Assembly (NCBI GenBank): GCA_913056195.1
Contig: CAJXMF010000010.1
Coordinates: forward strand, 1 to 56,804
DNA: 56,804 nt
Origin: an uncultured Methylococcaceae bacterium
GTDB lineage: Bacteria > Pseudomonadota > Gammaproteobacteria > Methylococcales > Methylomonadaceae
Direction of reading: 5' to 3'
The position numbers and the translations under genes were made by a program. Position 1 is the stretch's first letter. Each line of letters opens with the position of its first letter. The notes beneath the pieces were generated by a model. The model ran no database searches. It was not told where the DNA came from and saw nothing but the letters and a program-made list of their open reading frames with translations. Below, in pieces: positions 49,859 to 56,804 of the stretch.

Positions 49859-50673
49859 CAATAGCAATGCTCTGGCGCAGGATAGGTTTGCTTTTTAACC
49901 GCCTGTCGATATGTTTTAACTGCCGCTAAAACACTTTCAGAGCCGGTCATAAAATCCTTAAAAAATTTAGGCTTACGTCCTGAATCAATATTTAAAATAT
50001 CGTACAGCACGAGCACCTGACCATCACAAGCCGGGCCTGCACCGATGCCAATGACGGGAATTTCAAGCTGTCGGCTGATGGTTTGCGCCAATGTCGCCGG
50101 AACACATTCCAGAACCAATAAACTCGCCCCCGCCTTTTCAATAGCCAGCGCATCCTGAATCATTTGTTCGGCCCGGTCAGGTACCGTTCCCTGAACCTTA
50201 TAACGCCCTAATTGGTTAATCGATTGCGGCAACAAACCTAAATGCCCACAAACCGGTATGCCCTGAGCCACCAGGCAACGGATGATATCCACATGCGCGC
50301 CTTCCAGTTTCACCATCTGCGCGCCACCTTGCTGCATTAAACGCGCCGCACTCTGTAACGCCTGCTCCACCGTGCTGTAGCTCATAAAAGGCATGTCACT
50401 GATGACAAAAGCACGGCGACGCCTGCGCGTGACACAACGGCTATGATAGACCATGTCATCCAGCGTTACTGGAACGGTACTGCTATTGCCCTGAATCACC
50501 ATGCCTAATGAGTCGCCCACTAAAATAATGTCAATCCCGGCTTCATCCAACAGCGCACTAAAACTTGCATCATACGCCGTCAAACAGGCGATTTTTTCCC
50601 CTTGCCGCTTCATTTCAGCTAAATGATTAACCGTCAACAGTTGGCGTTCAGAATTCGTCTTATAGGGATTCAT
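49858..50673 (-). CDS. panB: 3-methyl-2-oxobutanoate hydroxymethyltransferase
   Basis: First committed step to pantothenate: adds a hydroxymethyl group from methylene-tetrahydrofolate to ketoisovalerate. The 271-residue protein has the metal-binding DILVGDSLGMV-like ILVGDSLGMVIQG near residues 50-62, VKLEGAH, GHLGLLPQSINQLG and IGIGAGPACDGQVLV. The start overlaps folK by 4 bases and the stop overlaps panC by 1. Confidence 0.97.
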   Translation of the reverse strand: MNPYKTNSERQLLTVNHLAEMKRQGEKIACLTAYDASFSALLDEAGIDIILVGDSLGMVIQGNSSTVPVTLDDMVYHSRCVTRRRRRAFVISDMPFMSYSTVEQALQSAARLMQQGGAQMVKLEGAHVDIIRCLVAQGIPVCGHLGLLPQSINQLGRYKVQGTVPDRAEQMIQDALAIEKAGASLLVLECVPATLAQTISRQLEIPVIGIGAGPACDGQVLVLYDILNIDSGRKPKFFKDFMTGSESVLAAVKTYRQAVKKQTYPAPEHCY

Positions 50674-51170
50674 GCGGGCAACCTGGAAAGTCCATTTAAC
50701 GGACAGGCAGTCAGTAATTGCGACAATGTGCCCTGCCCCGGAATCACTAGATCAGGCCCGGCAATTTCTGCCAAGGGATAGAGCACAAATGCACGCTCGG
50801 CAATGCCGACATGCGGAATAATCAAATCAGGCTGCTCGATCTGTTGGTCGCCATAGCATAAAATATCCAGATCCAGTGTCCTTTCACCCCAGCGCCGGGC
50901 CCGCACCCGCCCATGCCTGTTTTCTATGCGCTGCAAAGCCTGTAACAGCGCCATTGGCGACAAGTCTGTGCTGATTTTCATCACGGCATTGATATAATCA
51001 GGCTGGTCTTGCGGCCCCATCGGCGCACTGCGATAAAGGGAAGAAAATGCACCTTCAGCGACCTGCGGCAATGCCGCAATTTCTTTTCGGGCTGACGTTA
51101 TCTGTGCCTCAGGTTGCTCAAGATTGCTCCCCAGACCGATATACGCCTCTATTTCAGCGGCTGTCTTCAT
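50670..51170 (-). CDS. folK: Hydroxymethyldihydropterin pyrophosphokinase
   Basis: Transfers pyrophosphate from ATP to 6-hydroxymethyl-dihydropterin in folate synthesis. The 166-residue protein has AYIGLGSNLEQP at the start, LYRSAPMGPQDQPDYINAV near residues 45-63, and the family signature RRWGERTLDLDIL near 96-108. It lies between pcnB and panB with 4-base overlaps on both sides. Confidence 0.97.
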   Translation of the reverse strand: MKTAAEIEAYIGLGSNLEQPEAQITSARKEIAALPQVAEGAFSSLYRSAPMGPQDQPDYINAVMKISTDLSPMALLQALQRIENRHGRVRARRWGERTLDLDILCYGDQQIEQPDLIIPHVGIAERAFVLYPLAEIAGPDLVIPGQGTLSQLLTACPLNGLSRLPA

Positions 51171-52555
51171 TGCTCAGTCTTTTTCTTGTTATCCGTACGG
51201 AAATGGTTGCGCCTTCTGCGGCGTCCTTTTCCGGTTTTTTTGGCCGGCTGCGTCATTCGTCGCTGCTCGACTTCATCGGCAAATTGAAATGTCGTCCACC
51301 AGTCGACCAAATCCTGCTCTGCGCCGCCCGTTTCGGCGCGTAACACTAAAAAGTCATAGGCTGCCCTGAAGCGCGGATGTGCCAATAAGCGATAAGGCCG
51401 GCTGCCCGTGCGTCGATTAAAGCGCGACTGTAAAAACCAGACATCACGCATGGATTGAGTAAATCTTTTCGGTATAGCGATAATTTTAACCTGTTCGCTC
51501 AAGACCTCATTCACGGCCTGCTGCCAGGCGTTGATTTCACTCTCCCCCTGCGCTAACTTTTCTTTCAGCCGATCCTGTAAAGGTTCCCACAAGAATGCCG
51601 ACAATAAAAAATACGGCGTCACCGACTTGCCGCTGGCAATCCGATCATCCGAGTTTTCCAATGCTTTAGCGACAAACAAACGTGGAAATTCACTCTCTTG
51701 CTTTGTCAGGCTCTGCTCTGTCGCCGGAAACAAAATTTTGAACACGCCATAATGACGCAACATTTCAAAGGTCTGCACGCCATAGCCCGATAAAAATAAT
51801 TTCAATACCTCATCAAACAAACGCGCGGCCGGAATGGCCTCCAATAAATAAGCCAGTCTATGAATGGGTTTTTCAGTTTCAGGTGAGATTTTAAAACCGA
51901 GTTTAGCGGCAAACCGAATGGCACGTAACATCCTGACGGGATCTTCACGATAGCGAACATCCGGGTCGCCAATCAATTTCAGGACGGTCTCGGCATGATC
52001 CTGCATGCCGCCGGTATAATCAACGATAGAAAAGTCGCGAATATTGTAATACAAGGCATTGACCGTAAAATCACGTCGCCAGACATCCTCTTCAATCGTG
52101 CCAAATACGTTATCCCGCAACAAGCGACCATCTTCATGCACACGTAGCAGGTCATCCTGTTCACTTTCATCACCCCTGAAGGTGGCGACTTCGATAATCT
52201 CACGACCAAAATAAACATGCGCCAGGCGGAACCGGCGGCCAATCAAACGACAATTTCTAAATGTCGCCTTAACCTGCTCCGGCCGTGCATTGGTCACAAC
52301 ATCGAAGTCTTTAGGTTCACGCCCTAATAGCAAATCCCTGACACAACCACCAACCAGATAGGCATCAAAACCGGCTTTCTTCAGCCGATATAATACTTTC
52401 AGCGCATTGTCACTGATCTGCGCCCGAGAAACATTATGTTCTGACCGCGCATAAATCTGTGGCGCATGCTGTCGACTATCCGTCTCATTTGCAGAAGAGA
52501 TGAATTGTTTGAAAAATTTTAAAATAGTATGTTCCTTTTTTTTATTCTCGCCCAC
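51167..52555 (-). CDS. pcnB: Poly(A) polymerase I
   Basis: Adds poly(A) tails to RNA 3' ends, marking them for decay. The 462-residue protein has the nucleotidyltransferase signature LVGGCVRDLLLGREPKDFDV near residues 67-86 with the DFD metal pair at 83-85, and RNCRLIGRRFRLAHVYF, which separates poly(A) polymerase from CCA-adding enzymes. A very basic C-terminal tail (residues 435-460) fits PcnB. It starts at an ATG with no good ribosome site, and is the first gene of pcnB-folK-panB-panC-mscS. Confidence 0.96.
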   Translation of the reverse strand: MGENKKKEHTILKFFKQFISSANETDSRQHAPQIYARSEHNVSRAQISDNALKVLYRLKKAGFDAYLVGGCVRDLLLGREPKDFDVVTNARPEQVKATFRNCRLIGRRFRLAHVYFGREIIEVATFRGDESEQDDLLRVHEDGRLLRDNVFGTIEEDVWRRDFTVNALYYNIRDFSIVDYTGGMQDHAETVLKLIGDPDVRYREDPVRMLRAIRFAAKLGFKISPETEKPIHRLAYLLEAIPAARLFDEVLKLFLSGYGVQTFEMLRHYGVFKILFPATEQSLTKQESEFPRLFVAKALENSDDRIASGKSVTPYFLLSAFLWEPLQDRLKEKLAQGESEINAWQQAVNEVLSEQVKIIAIPKRFTQSMRDVWFLQSRFNRRTGSRPYRLLAHPRFRAAYDFLVLRAETGGAEQDLVDWWTTFQFADEVEQRRMTQPAKKTGKGRRRRRNHFRTDNKKKTEQ

Positions 52556-52592
52556 TGTACTTGTGTCATTCTCAATTAGATTAGACTATTCT

Positions 52593-52598
52593 ATTATA
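52593..52598 (-). promoter_or_regulatory. Possible -10 box of the pcnB operon
   Basis: TATAAT on the minus strand, about 38 bases ahead of the pcnB start. The region 17 bases further upstream has no good -35 box, so support is partial. Confidence 0.4.
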
Positions 52599-52713
52599 CC
52601 TTGCCCAGCCACGCTTTCTTTTACATTTCCCTTTTTTATATAGTAAAATCATTTGAGTTTACTCAAGCGCGGGTCTGTTATTTTACAATATTTGAGGCTG
52701 CGCGCTAAAACCC

Positions 52714-52746
52714 CCCTGATCCCGCAGTCATGCGGCAAACTCAGGG
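52714..52746 (+). promoter_or_regulatory. Two-part hairpin ahead of the small membrane protein gene
   Basis: Outer arms CCCTGA (52714-52719) and TCAGGG (52741-52746) enclose a second perfect stem CCGCA (52722-52726) and TGCGG (52731-52735) with loop GTCA. No T run follows. It ends 35 bases before the next start codon and would sit in its 5' leader. It resembles a leader structure rather than a terminator; function unknown. Confidence 0.4.
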
Positions 52747-52781
52747 CGATATCATTCATTCAGATTAGCCGGGGATAATAT

Positions 52782-52964
52782 ATGTTAAAAAAAATCATCG
52801 ATGGTTTCATCGACCATCCACTATTAGCCAGTCTTTTTGTGGTCGATCTCGCTATATTGCTATTACACAAGCCCCCTTTCATCTTCGCCTTGATCATGCA
52901 AGGCGGCCTGGTTGCAATAAGCATGTATCTGGGACAAAAACTGGCGCCATTTAAAAAAGATTAA
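52782..52964 (+). CDS. Small hydrophobic membrane protein
   Basis: A 60-residue protein with one or two hydrophobic segments (about residues 14-28 and 32-50) and charged ends. GGGGATA lies ahead of the ATG. The family is not recognised. Its stop directly abuts the GTG start of the RDD gene, so the two are surely made together. Confidence 0.65.
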   Translation: MLKKIIDGFIDHPLLASLFVVDLAILLLHKPPFIFALIMQGGLVAISMYLGQKLAPFKKD

Positions 52965-53426
52965 GTGAGATTCACGGCTAAAAAACCCGGCCCGGTTTCA
53001 CCCAAATCACGACTTAAGCCGGGTTTTTTTCGCCGCTTGGCGGCTATGTTTTATGACGCTGTTTTATTACTGGCCATTCTTTTTTTAGCAACAGCAATCG
53101 CGCTCCCTTTTAATGGCGGCAACGCCTTTACTGCCGACCAATACCTTTATCACGCCTGGCTGCTTCTGGTCAGTTTTCTCTTTTATACCTGGTTCTGGAC
53201 ACATGGCGGTCAGACCTTGGGGCTGAAAAGCTGGAAAATGGTAGTATTAACTGAATCGCATCAGCCTGTCCATTGGCGACAGGCCAGTCTCCGTTTTTTC
53301 AGTGCACTACTTTCCTGGGCCTGCCTGGGATTGGGTTTTTTATGGATTTTAATTGACCTTGAAAAACAAGCCTGGCATGACAAGCTCTCTGGAACGCAGC
53401 TCTATTTGATTGAAGACCAAAAATAA
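52965..53426 (+). CDS. RDD-family membrane protein
   Basis: A 153-residue RDD protein that starts at GTG right after the previous stop. The N-terminal RRLAAMFYDAVLLLAILF (about residues 24-41) gives the family's Arg-Asp pattern, and GQTLGLKSWKMVVLTE follows the second helix. Three to four membrane helices are visible. RDD proteins are membrane proteins of mostly unknown, sometimes transport, function. A hairpin follows the gene. Confidence 0.92.
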   Translation: MRFTAKKPGPVSPKSRLKPGFFRRLAAMFYDAVLLLAILFLATAIALPFNGGNAFTADQYLYHAWLLLVSFLFYTWFWTHGGQTLGLKSWKMVVLTESHQPVHWRQASLRFFSALLSWACLGLGFLWILIDLEKQAWHDKLSGTQLYLIEDQK

Positions 53427-53456
53427 GCCGGGCAATATTTGAATAGTGCCCGGCTT
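53425..53456. terminator. Terminator hairpin between convergent genes
   Basis: A 10-bp perfect stem AAGCCGGGCA and TGCCCGGCTT with a 12-base loop, 1 base inside the RDD stop and ahead of the convergent secreted-protein gene. The minus-strand side is followed by TTATTTTTGG, so it best serves the minus-strand gene. Confidence 0.7.
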
Positions 53457-53485
53457 AAACAAACGGTCATCCAGCGTTTCCGATA

Positions 53486-53845
53486 TCAACGTGCGACTTG
53501 TTTACATTCGACCCTAACATTGACCGCCTGACAACGGTATTTGCCGGTATAATCGCCACCGCATTCATCACATTCAATTTTACCTTCATCAATAACCTTA
53601 TCCATCGTCCAGCCATAACCCAGGTCTTCACAAAGCAAATTGGCGTATTTCTTAAAGCGGCTATAGCCTTTAAATGAATCCGGCTTCTTTTCAACCTTTT
53701 TAATAGCCACTTCTTTATCTTTACAGCCCGGGCTTGGCTTCAAGTCACCGGTCACTTCCTTGTAATTCCACTCGTCCACGGCCAATGCGTAACTCAAACC
53801 GGAAAAACTCATCAGCAGGCTTAAAACAATTAATTTTTTGTTCAT
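53486..53845 (-). CDS. Small secreted cysteine-rich protein
   Basis: A 119-residue protein with a signal peptide (MNKKLIVLSLLMSFSGLSYA, cleavage near residue 20-22) and six cysteines in the mature part, including a CxxC in ECDECGG. The even number of Cys fits disulfides in the periplasm. The ATG at 53845 has AAGGGTG ahead; a GTG three codons upstream is less likely. No family is recognised. It is the only gene between two convergent or divergent neighbours. Confidence 0.75.
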   Translation of the reverse strand: MNKKLIVLSLLMSFSGLSYALAVDEWNYKEVTGDLKPSPGCKDKEVAIKKVEKKPDSFKGYSRFKKYANLLCEDLGYGWTMDKVIDEGKIECDECGGDYTGKYRCQAVNVRVECKQVAR

Positions 53846-54003
53846 TCTATTCACCCTTCATTCACCTTTACGTTATTATTATGCTGAATAATCACTCTAT
53901 CATTTTAGCCCTTACAAAAAAAGTGTTTATTCATCGCTCATTTCAATACGGGTAACATTTAAGTTATCATAAACTTTACCGCAACAACACAAGGTACACC
54001 ATC

Positions 54004-54399
54004 ATGAAAAAAACAATAAAACACCTGACCACTTTACTCGCCTTCGCCGCACTCTCTACCACGGCCAATGCTGAAGTTAAACTGGAAGATAATTCTAAAA
54101 TTGTCGGAAAATGGCATGTTTATGCGGCCGCACCCGCACTGCATAAAGAAAAACGCGCACAAGACTCTATGTGGGAATTCAAACCTAACAACACAATGAC
54201 CGTCGAAGGTAAAGACGTTGTCAGCGGCCGTACAGGAATGATGAACATCAAACTTAAATACTCCATTGAAGATGGGAAGATAAAAAGACAGACGGCACCT
54301 GGACGTCAAAAATACGAAACCTGTTCTGTTTACGAACTTAACGGTAATGAAATGACACTGAAATGCACTTATCTGTATTATTTTATGAAGAAGCAATAA
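54004..54399 (+). CDS. Secreted protein with lipocalin-like look
   Basis: A 131-residue protein with a clear signal peptide (about residues 1-23, ending TTANA) and a beta-rich mature part: IVGKWHVYAAAP, DSMWEFKPNNTMTVEG and YELNGNEMTLKC. This GxW start and the repeated strands resemble lipocalin-like small proteins, but the match is by eye only. Two cysteines near the end may pair. AAGGT precedes the ATG, and a good terminator follows. Confidence 0.78.
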   Translation: MKKTIKHLTTLLAFAALSTTANAEVKLEDNSKIVGKWHVYAAAPALHKEKRAQDSMWEFKPNNTMTVEGKDVVSGRTGMMNIKLKYSIEDGKIKRQTAPGRQKYETCSVYELNGNEMTLKCTYLYYFMKKQ

Positions 54400-54434
54400 T
54401 TCAGATCGTCTTATCCCATAAGGTAACTCGCAAT

Positions 54435-54463
54435 AAAAAGCCCGGACAATCCCGGGTTTTTTT
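54435..54463 (+). terminator. Intrinsic terminator of the secreted-protein gene
   Basis: CCCGG (54441-54445) and CCGGG (54452-54456), extended by A-T pairs, are followed by seven T. It lies about 40 bases after the stop of the lipocalin-like gene. Confidence 0.8.
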
Positions 54464-54488
54464 ATGTGATAGTCATGTTCTCTCAGGC

Positions 54489-54516
54489 AAAAAAAAGGCC
54501 CGCAAAGCGGGCCTTT
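54489..54516 (-). terminator. Intrinsic terminator of the 40-residue lipoprotein gene
   Basis: GGCCCGC and GCGGGCC form a strong stem with a 3-base loop. On the minus strand it is followed by eight T, about 30 bases after the stop of the small lipoprotein gene; on the plus strand four T follow. Confidence 0.8.
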
Positions 54517-54543
54517 TCCTCAATTTCGTTCTAATCCGTTGAA

Positions 54544-54666
54544 TTACAACTGGATAGAAGAAGTAGAGCTAGAAACTTTTTGTTTTGAACCATCTGGATT
54601 ATCCATACAACCTGTCAGACCGACAATCATTAAAGTCATAGCTAAAAGAGATAATACTTTTTTCAT
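54544..54666 (-). CDS. Tiny lipoprotein, 40 residues
   Basis: Starts at the ATG at 54666 with GGAGG seven bases ahead, and ends in TAA at 54546-54544. The translation has a complete lipoprotein signal: MKKVLSLLAMTLMIVGLTGC, lipidated Cys at residue 20, followed by a 20-residue polar tail rich in Ser (SSSTSS). Asp at position +3 after the Cys makes outer-membrane sorting likely. The strong ribosome site and its own terminator support expression. It resembles entericidin-size lipoproteins in length only; function unknown. Confidence 0.72.
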   Translation of the reverse strand: MKKVLSLLAMTLMIVGLTGCMDNPDGSKQKVSSSTSSIQL

Positions 54667-54770
54667 AACATCCTCCAAAAAGGTTTTTATACTTATTTAA
54701 TGTTTAATGTACTATTGGTTAAGCACGGGTATTTTATATCACGACCGATGTTTCGAATCAATACCCTTCC

Positions 54771-56678
54771 TTACAAAATATTGATATTTTTTGGCAAAAC
54801 AATATCAACCTCTCTACCCCGCCATTGAACCGTGCCAATCTCCCGCCAATGACCAGAAAAGTTTTGTTTCAACAAACCTTTACGCCAAGTCACAGGTGAG
54901 GAGATTTTTTTCATTTTGATATGAAAAACCGTCTTGTCCAAATCAAGACCGCACTTAATGCCCCAAAACGCCGTCACTTTCATGATAAATTTCTTCAATC
55001 GCAGGTTGTCAATATTAGGGGTTACCGCAATATTGGCCCACATCGAATGTACGCGCCCCCAGTTTGGCGCCAGAATTCGGCCATGTTCATCAACAAACGG
55101 CAACCAATGCTCCTCCGTATCACCGTCCTGTTGATAGCTAATCGCAATAATATGGTCATAGCCGGCAAAATGGTCATGCAAATACAAGGCATGCGGCGTA
55201 ATCCCTAAAAACGTCTGCGACAACATTATCAAATTATTGCTAATGCCGGACAACAGACGGGTCACCGGCGATTGCTGCAAATCGACATGAAACCGATACA
55301 GCAGGCCATAATGGATTGTTGTGTTCAATTGCAGCAAAAAAATCAATATCAATACTTTAGACAAGCGATTGATAACATACCGGGCTTGTTTTGAATCTGA
55401 ACAGGCAAACCATCGATCATAAAGTGTTGGAGCCGGCTTGGACGCGGCTATTTCACAGCCTTCCCCGCAATCGACCCGAAGCCGGTTATCCGCAATACCG
55501 CGATAAATCATAGTGGCAAGCGCGTGAATACCCGGTGCCAACAGCAGCCAACCCAAAGGCGCGGTATAGCGCATAGCGATTAGAATACGGGCATAGCTAT
55601 CAACCCCGGCATACAGATTTCCCTGGTTATCCAAGGCATACAGGTCTTTTAGCAGCTGTGCTTCCTCAATCGCTTTCAATTCAGGATAACGCCTGGCCCA
55701 GCTTTGCGCGCCCTTAAAGTCAACGCAGGAAAACACATCGAAATGATTTAAAATCAAAACAGTGCGATTACATAACGGACAGCGCTCATCATAAAACACC
55801 GTCAATCGCGGCTTTTTTGCCGTCAGCCACGCTGATAACGCCCGATACCAGGAAAATGGCGCAACCAGCACATAGCAAATCAACATCCCCAGACCAAAAG
55901 GATAAATATTGAACGTCAGCGTAATCCCTAAATGCAAACCGACACCTATAAAAAAATAAAGGGGTCGTAGAAGGCGATAATGCACCAGAAAAACAAAGGT
56001 GAACTGAAACATTATAATGATGTAACCTATCAGTTTTTGCAGCCATTCCTGATCCAGCAGCCATTGCATATCCAGAGCGGACACATAATATGGCATAGAC
56101 GATGGCAGCCAGGCGCCTAAACCGTTACGCCAATGCTCGGCAAACATCTTATGCACGACCGAATCGAAATATAAAAAGCCCAGACAAATCGTAACCGGCA
56201 ACACATAAGCCAAACGTGAAACAGTCTCCTGCGGATAATTTGAATAATGTTTGAACGGGGTCGCCAATTTTTTACGCAATTGATCCAGCGAAAAGGCCTT
56301 GTCGATCGGCATAAAAATCAGAAAAAAATTAACACCAATCATGAATATATCAAATCCGCCGTCAAAATCACGCTGCATCGGCGTAAAATGAACAAACACA
56401 ATCCAAAACAGATAATTGGCAATAATCATCGGCTGACAGCGATAGCCCACTACCACACAGGCCGCGACAACAGCCCAAAGGCATAGAAAAAACGGGATCA
56501 TCGGAAATTCGACATCCAGATAGGGTATGGGGTCGAAAATGAGATGATTGAAATAGAGCAAAAACAAAACCTCTTGCAAGGTCACCAGGCCAAACAACAG
56601 CCTGAACAAGCCCACACCACTCGCCGGAGCCGGTTGAAAATAAAGCTGTGAGATTTTAGAACGGAGAAATTGATACAT
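54771..56678 (-). CDS. HTTM-domain membrane protein fused to a DCC thiol-disulfide domain
   Basis: A 635-residue protein. Residues 1-285 carry an HTTM domain (horizontally transferred transmembrane, related to vitamin K-dependent gamma-carboxylase) with about seven to eight helices. Residues 292-400 form a DCC (DUF393) domain with the motif DERCPLC: Asp297, Cys300, Cys303. The C-terminal 215 residues hold another helix (about 435-455) and a soluble part with no recognised motif. Members probably act on substrates at the membrane with redox chemistry, but none is assigned. It stands alone with no obvious peptide substrate gene beside it. Confidence 0.88.
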   Translation of the reverse strand: MYQFLRSKISQLYFQPAPASGVGLFRLLFGLVTLQEVLFLLYFNHLIFDPIPYLDVEFPMIPFFLCLWAVVAACVVVGYRCQPMIIANYLFWIVFVHFTPMQRDFDGGFDIFMIGVNFFLIFMPIDKAFSLDQLRKKLATPFKHYSNYPQETVSRLAYVLPVTICLGFLYFDSVVHKMFAEHWRNGLGAWLPSSMPYYVSALDMQWLLDQEWLQKLIGYIIIMFQFTFVFLVHYRLLRPLYFFIGVGLHLGITLTFNIYPFGLGMLICYVLVAPFSWYRALSAWLTAKKPRLTVFYDERCPLCNRTVLILNHFDVFSCVDFKGAQSWARRYPELKAIEEAQLLKDLYALDNQGNLYAGVDSYARILIAMRYTAPLGWLLLAPGIHALATMIYRGIADNRLRVDCGEGCEIAASKPAPTLYDRWFACSDSKQARYVINRLSKVLILIFLLQLNTTIHYGLLYRFHVDLQQSPVTRLLSGISNNLIMLSQTFLGITPHALYLHDHFAGYDHIIAISYQQDGDTEEHWLPFVDEHGRILAPNWGRVHSMWANIAVTPNIDNLRLKKFIMKVTAFWGIKCGLDLDKTVFHIKMKKISSPVTWRKGLLKQNFSGHWREIGTVQWRGREVDIVLPKNINIL

Positions 56679-56804
56679 TCTTTTAAGCGCTCAGAAAAAA
56701 TGCACAAATTATAAGGGAATTAGCACCGAATGCGCTATTTGTCCGTTCACCGTTCCGCAATACCTACGCAAACCTAGCTATTACTAGCTAAATTTGTTGC
56801 TTGC

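Overview
The window is a gene-dense gammaproteobacterial chromosome segment. The clearest pointers are the conserved blocks lolB-ispE-tRNA-Gln-prs-rplY-pth facing hemA-prfA-prmC, the run leuC-leuD-leuB-asd-fimV, the run rlmH-maf-rng-yhdP-nitrilase-tldD-pmbA, and ubiE-ubiJ-ubiB. A free-living aerobe of the Methylococcales type is my guess from general impression only; no methane-oxidation gene lies in the window.

Layout. 1-1969 (minus): an A+T-rich accessory stretch right after pth. It holds three tandem paralogues of an unrecognised family, a small zinc-ribbon protein, another small protein and a reading frame with no standard start. 1966-7459 (minus): pth, rplY, prs, tRNA-Gln, ispE, lolB and a TPR lipoprotein. 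7612-16664 (plus): hemA-prfA-prmC, a JAMM protein, hslVU, a DUF971 gene and ubiE-ubiJ-ubiB. 16727-20692 (minus): a TetR regulator, oxyR and a catalase-peroxidase with a signal peptide. 20842-23034 (plus): SulP transporter and beta-carbonic anhydrase, divergent from tetR, with an inverted repeat lying across their likely promoter. 23181-25992: EVE protein, stand-alone Hpt protein (minus), sulfide:quinone oxidoreductase and a DUF2892 membrane protein. 26060-33630 (minus): adk, leuC, leuD, leuB, asd and fimV. 33817-34925 (plus): a CBS-pair protein and a DUF1415 protein. 34922-46049 (minus): a long run of overlapping genes from rlmH to a pRiA4b-ORF3 protein. 46176-46652 (plus): an isolated fliW. 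46664-52555 (minus): pcnB-folK-panB-panC-mscS and then panD, which carries three of the four pantothenate genes. 52782-56678: small membrane and RDD proteins, small secreted proteins, a 40-residue lipoprotein and a large HTTM-DCC membrane protein.

How the parts work together. Much of the window is housekeeping: translation quality (pth, prfA, prmC, rplY, rlmH, rng), heme, isoprenoid and ubiquinone synthesis, leucine, aspartate-family and pantothenate synthesis, and envelope assembly (lolB, yhdP, fimV, mscS). The accessory modules deal with peroxide (OxyR and exported KatG), inorganic carbon (SulP and carbonic anhydrase) and sulfide (SQR). The least explained parts are the island after pth, a terminator-like palindrome inside the pth coding region, and the set of small secreted proteins near the right end. 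No CRISPR array, transposase, integrase or rRNA gene was seen.
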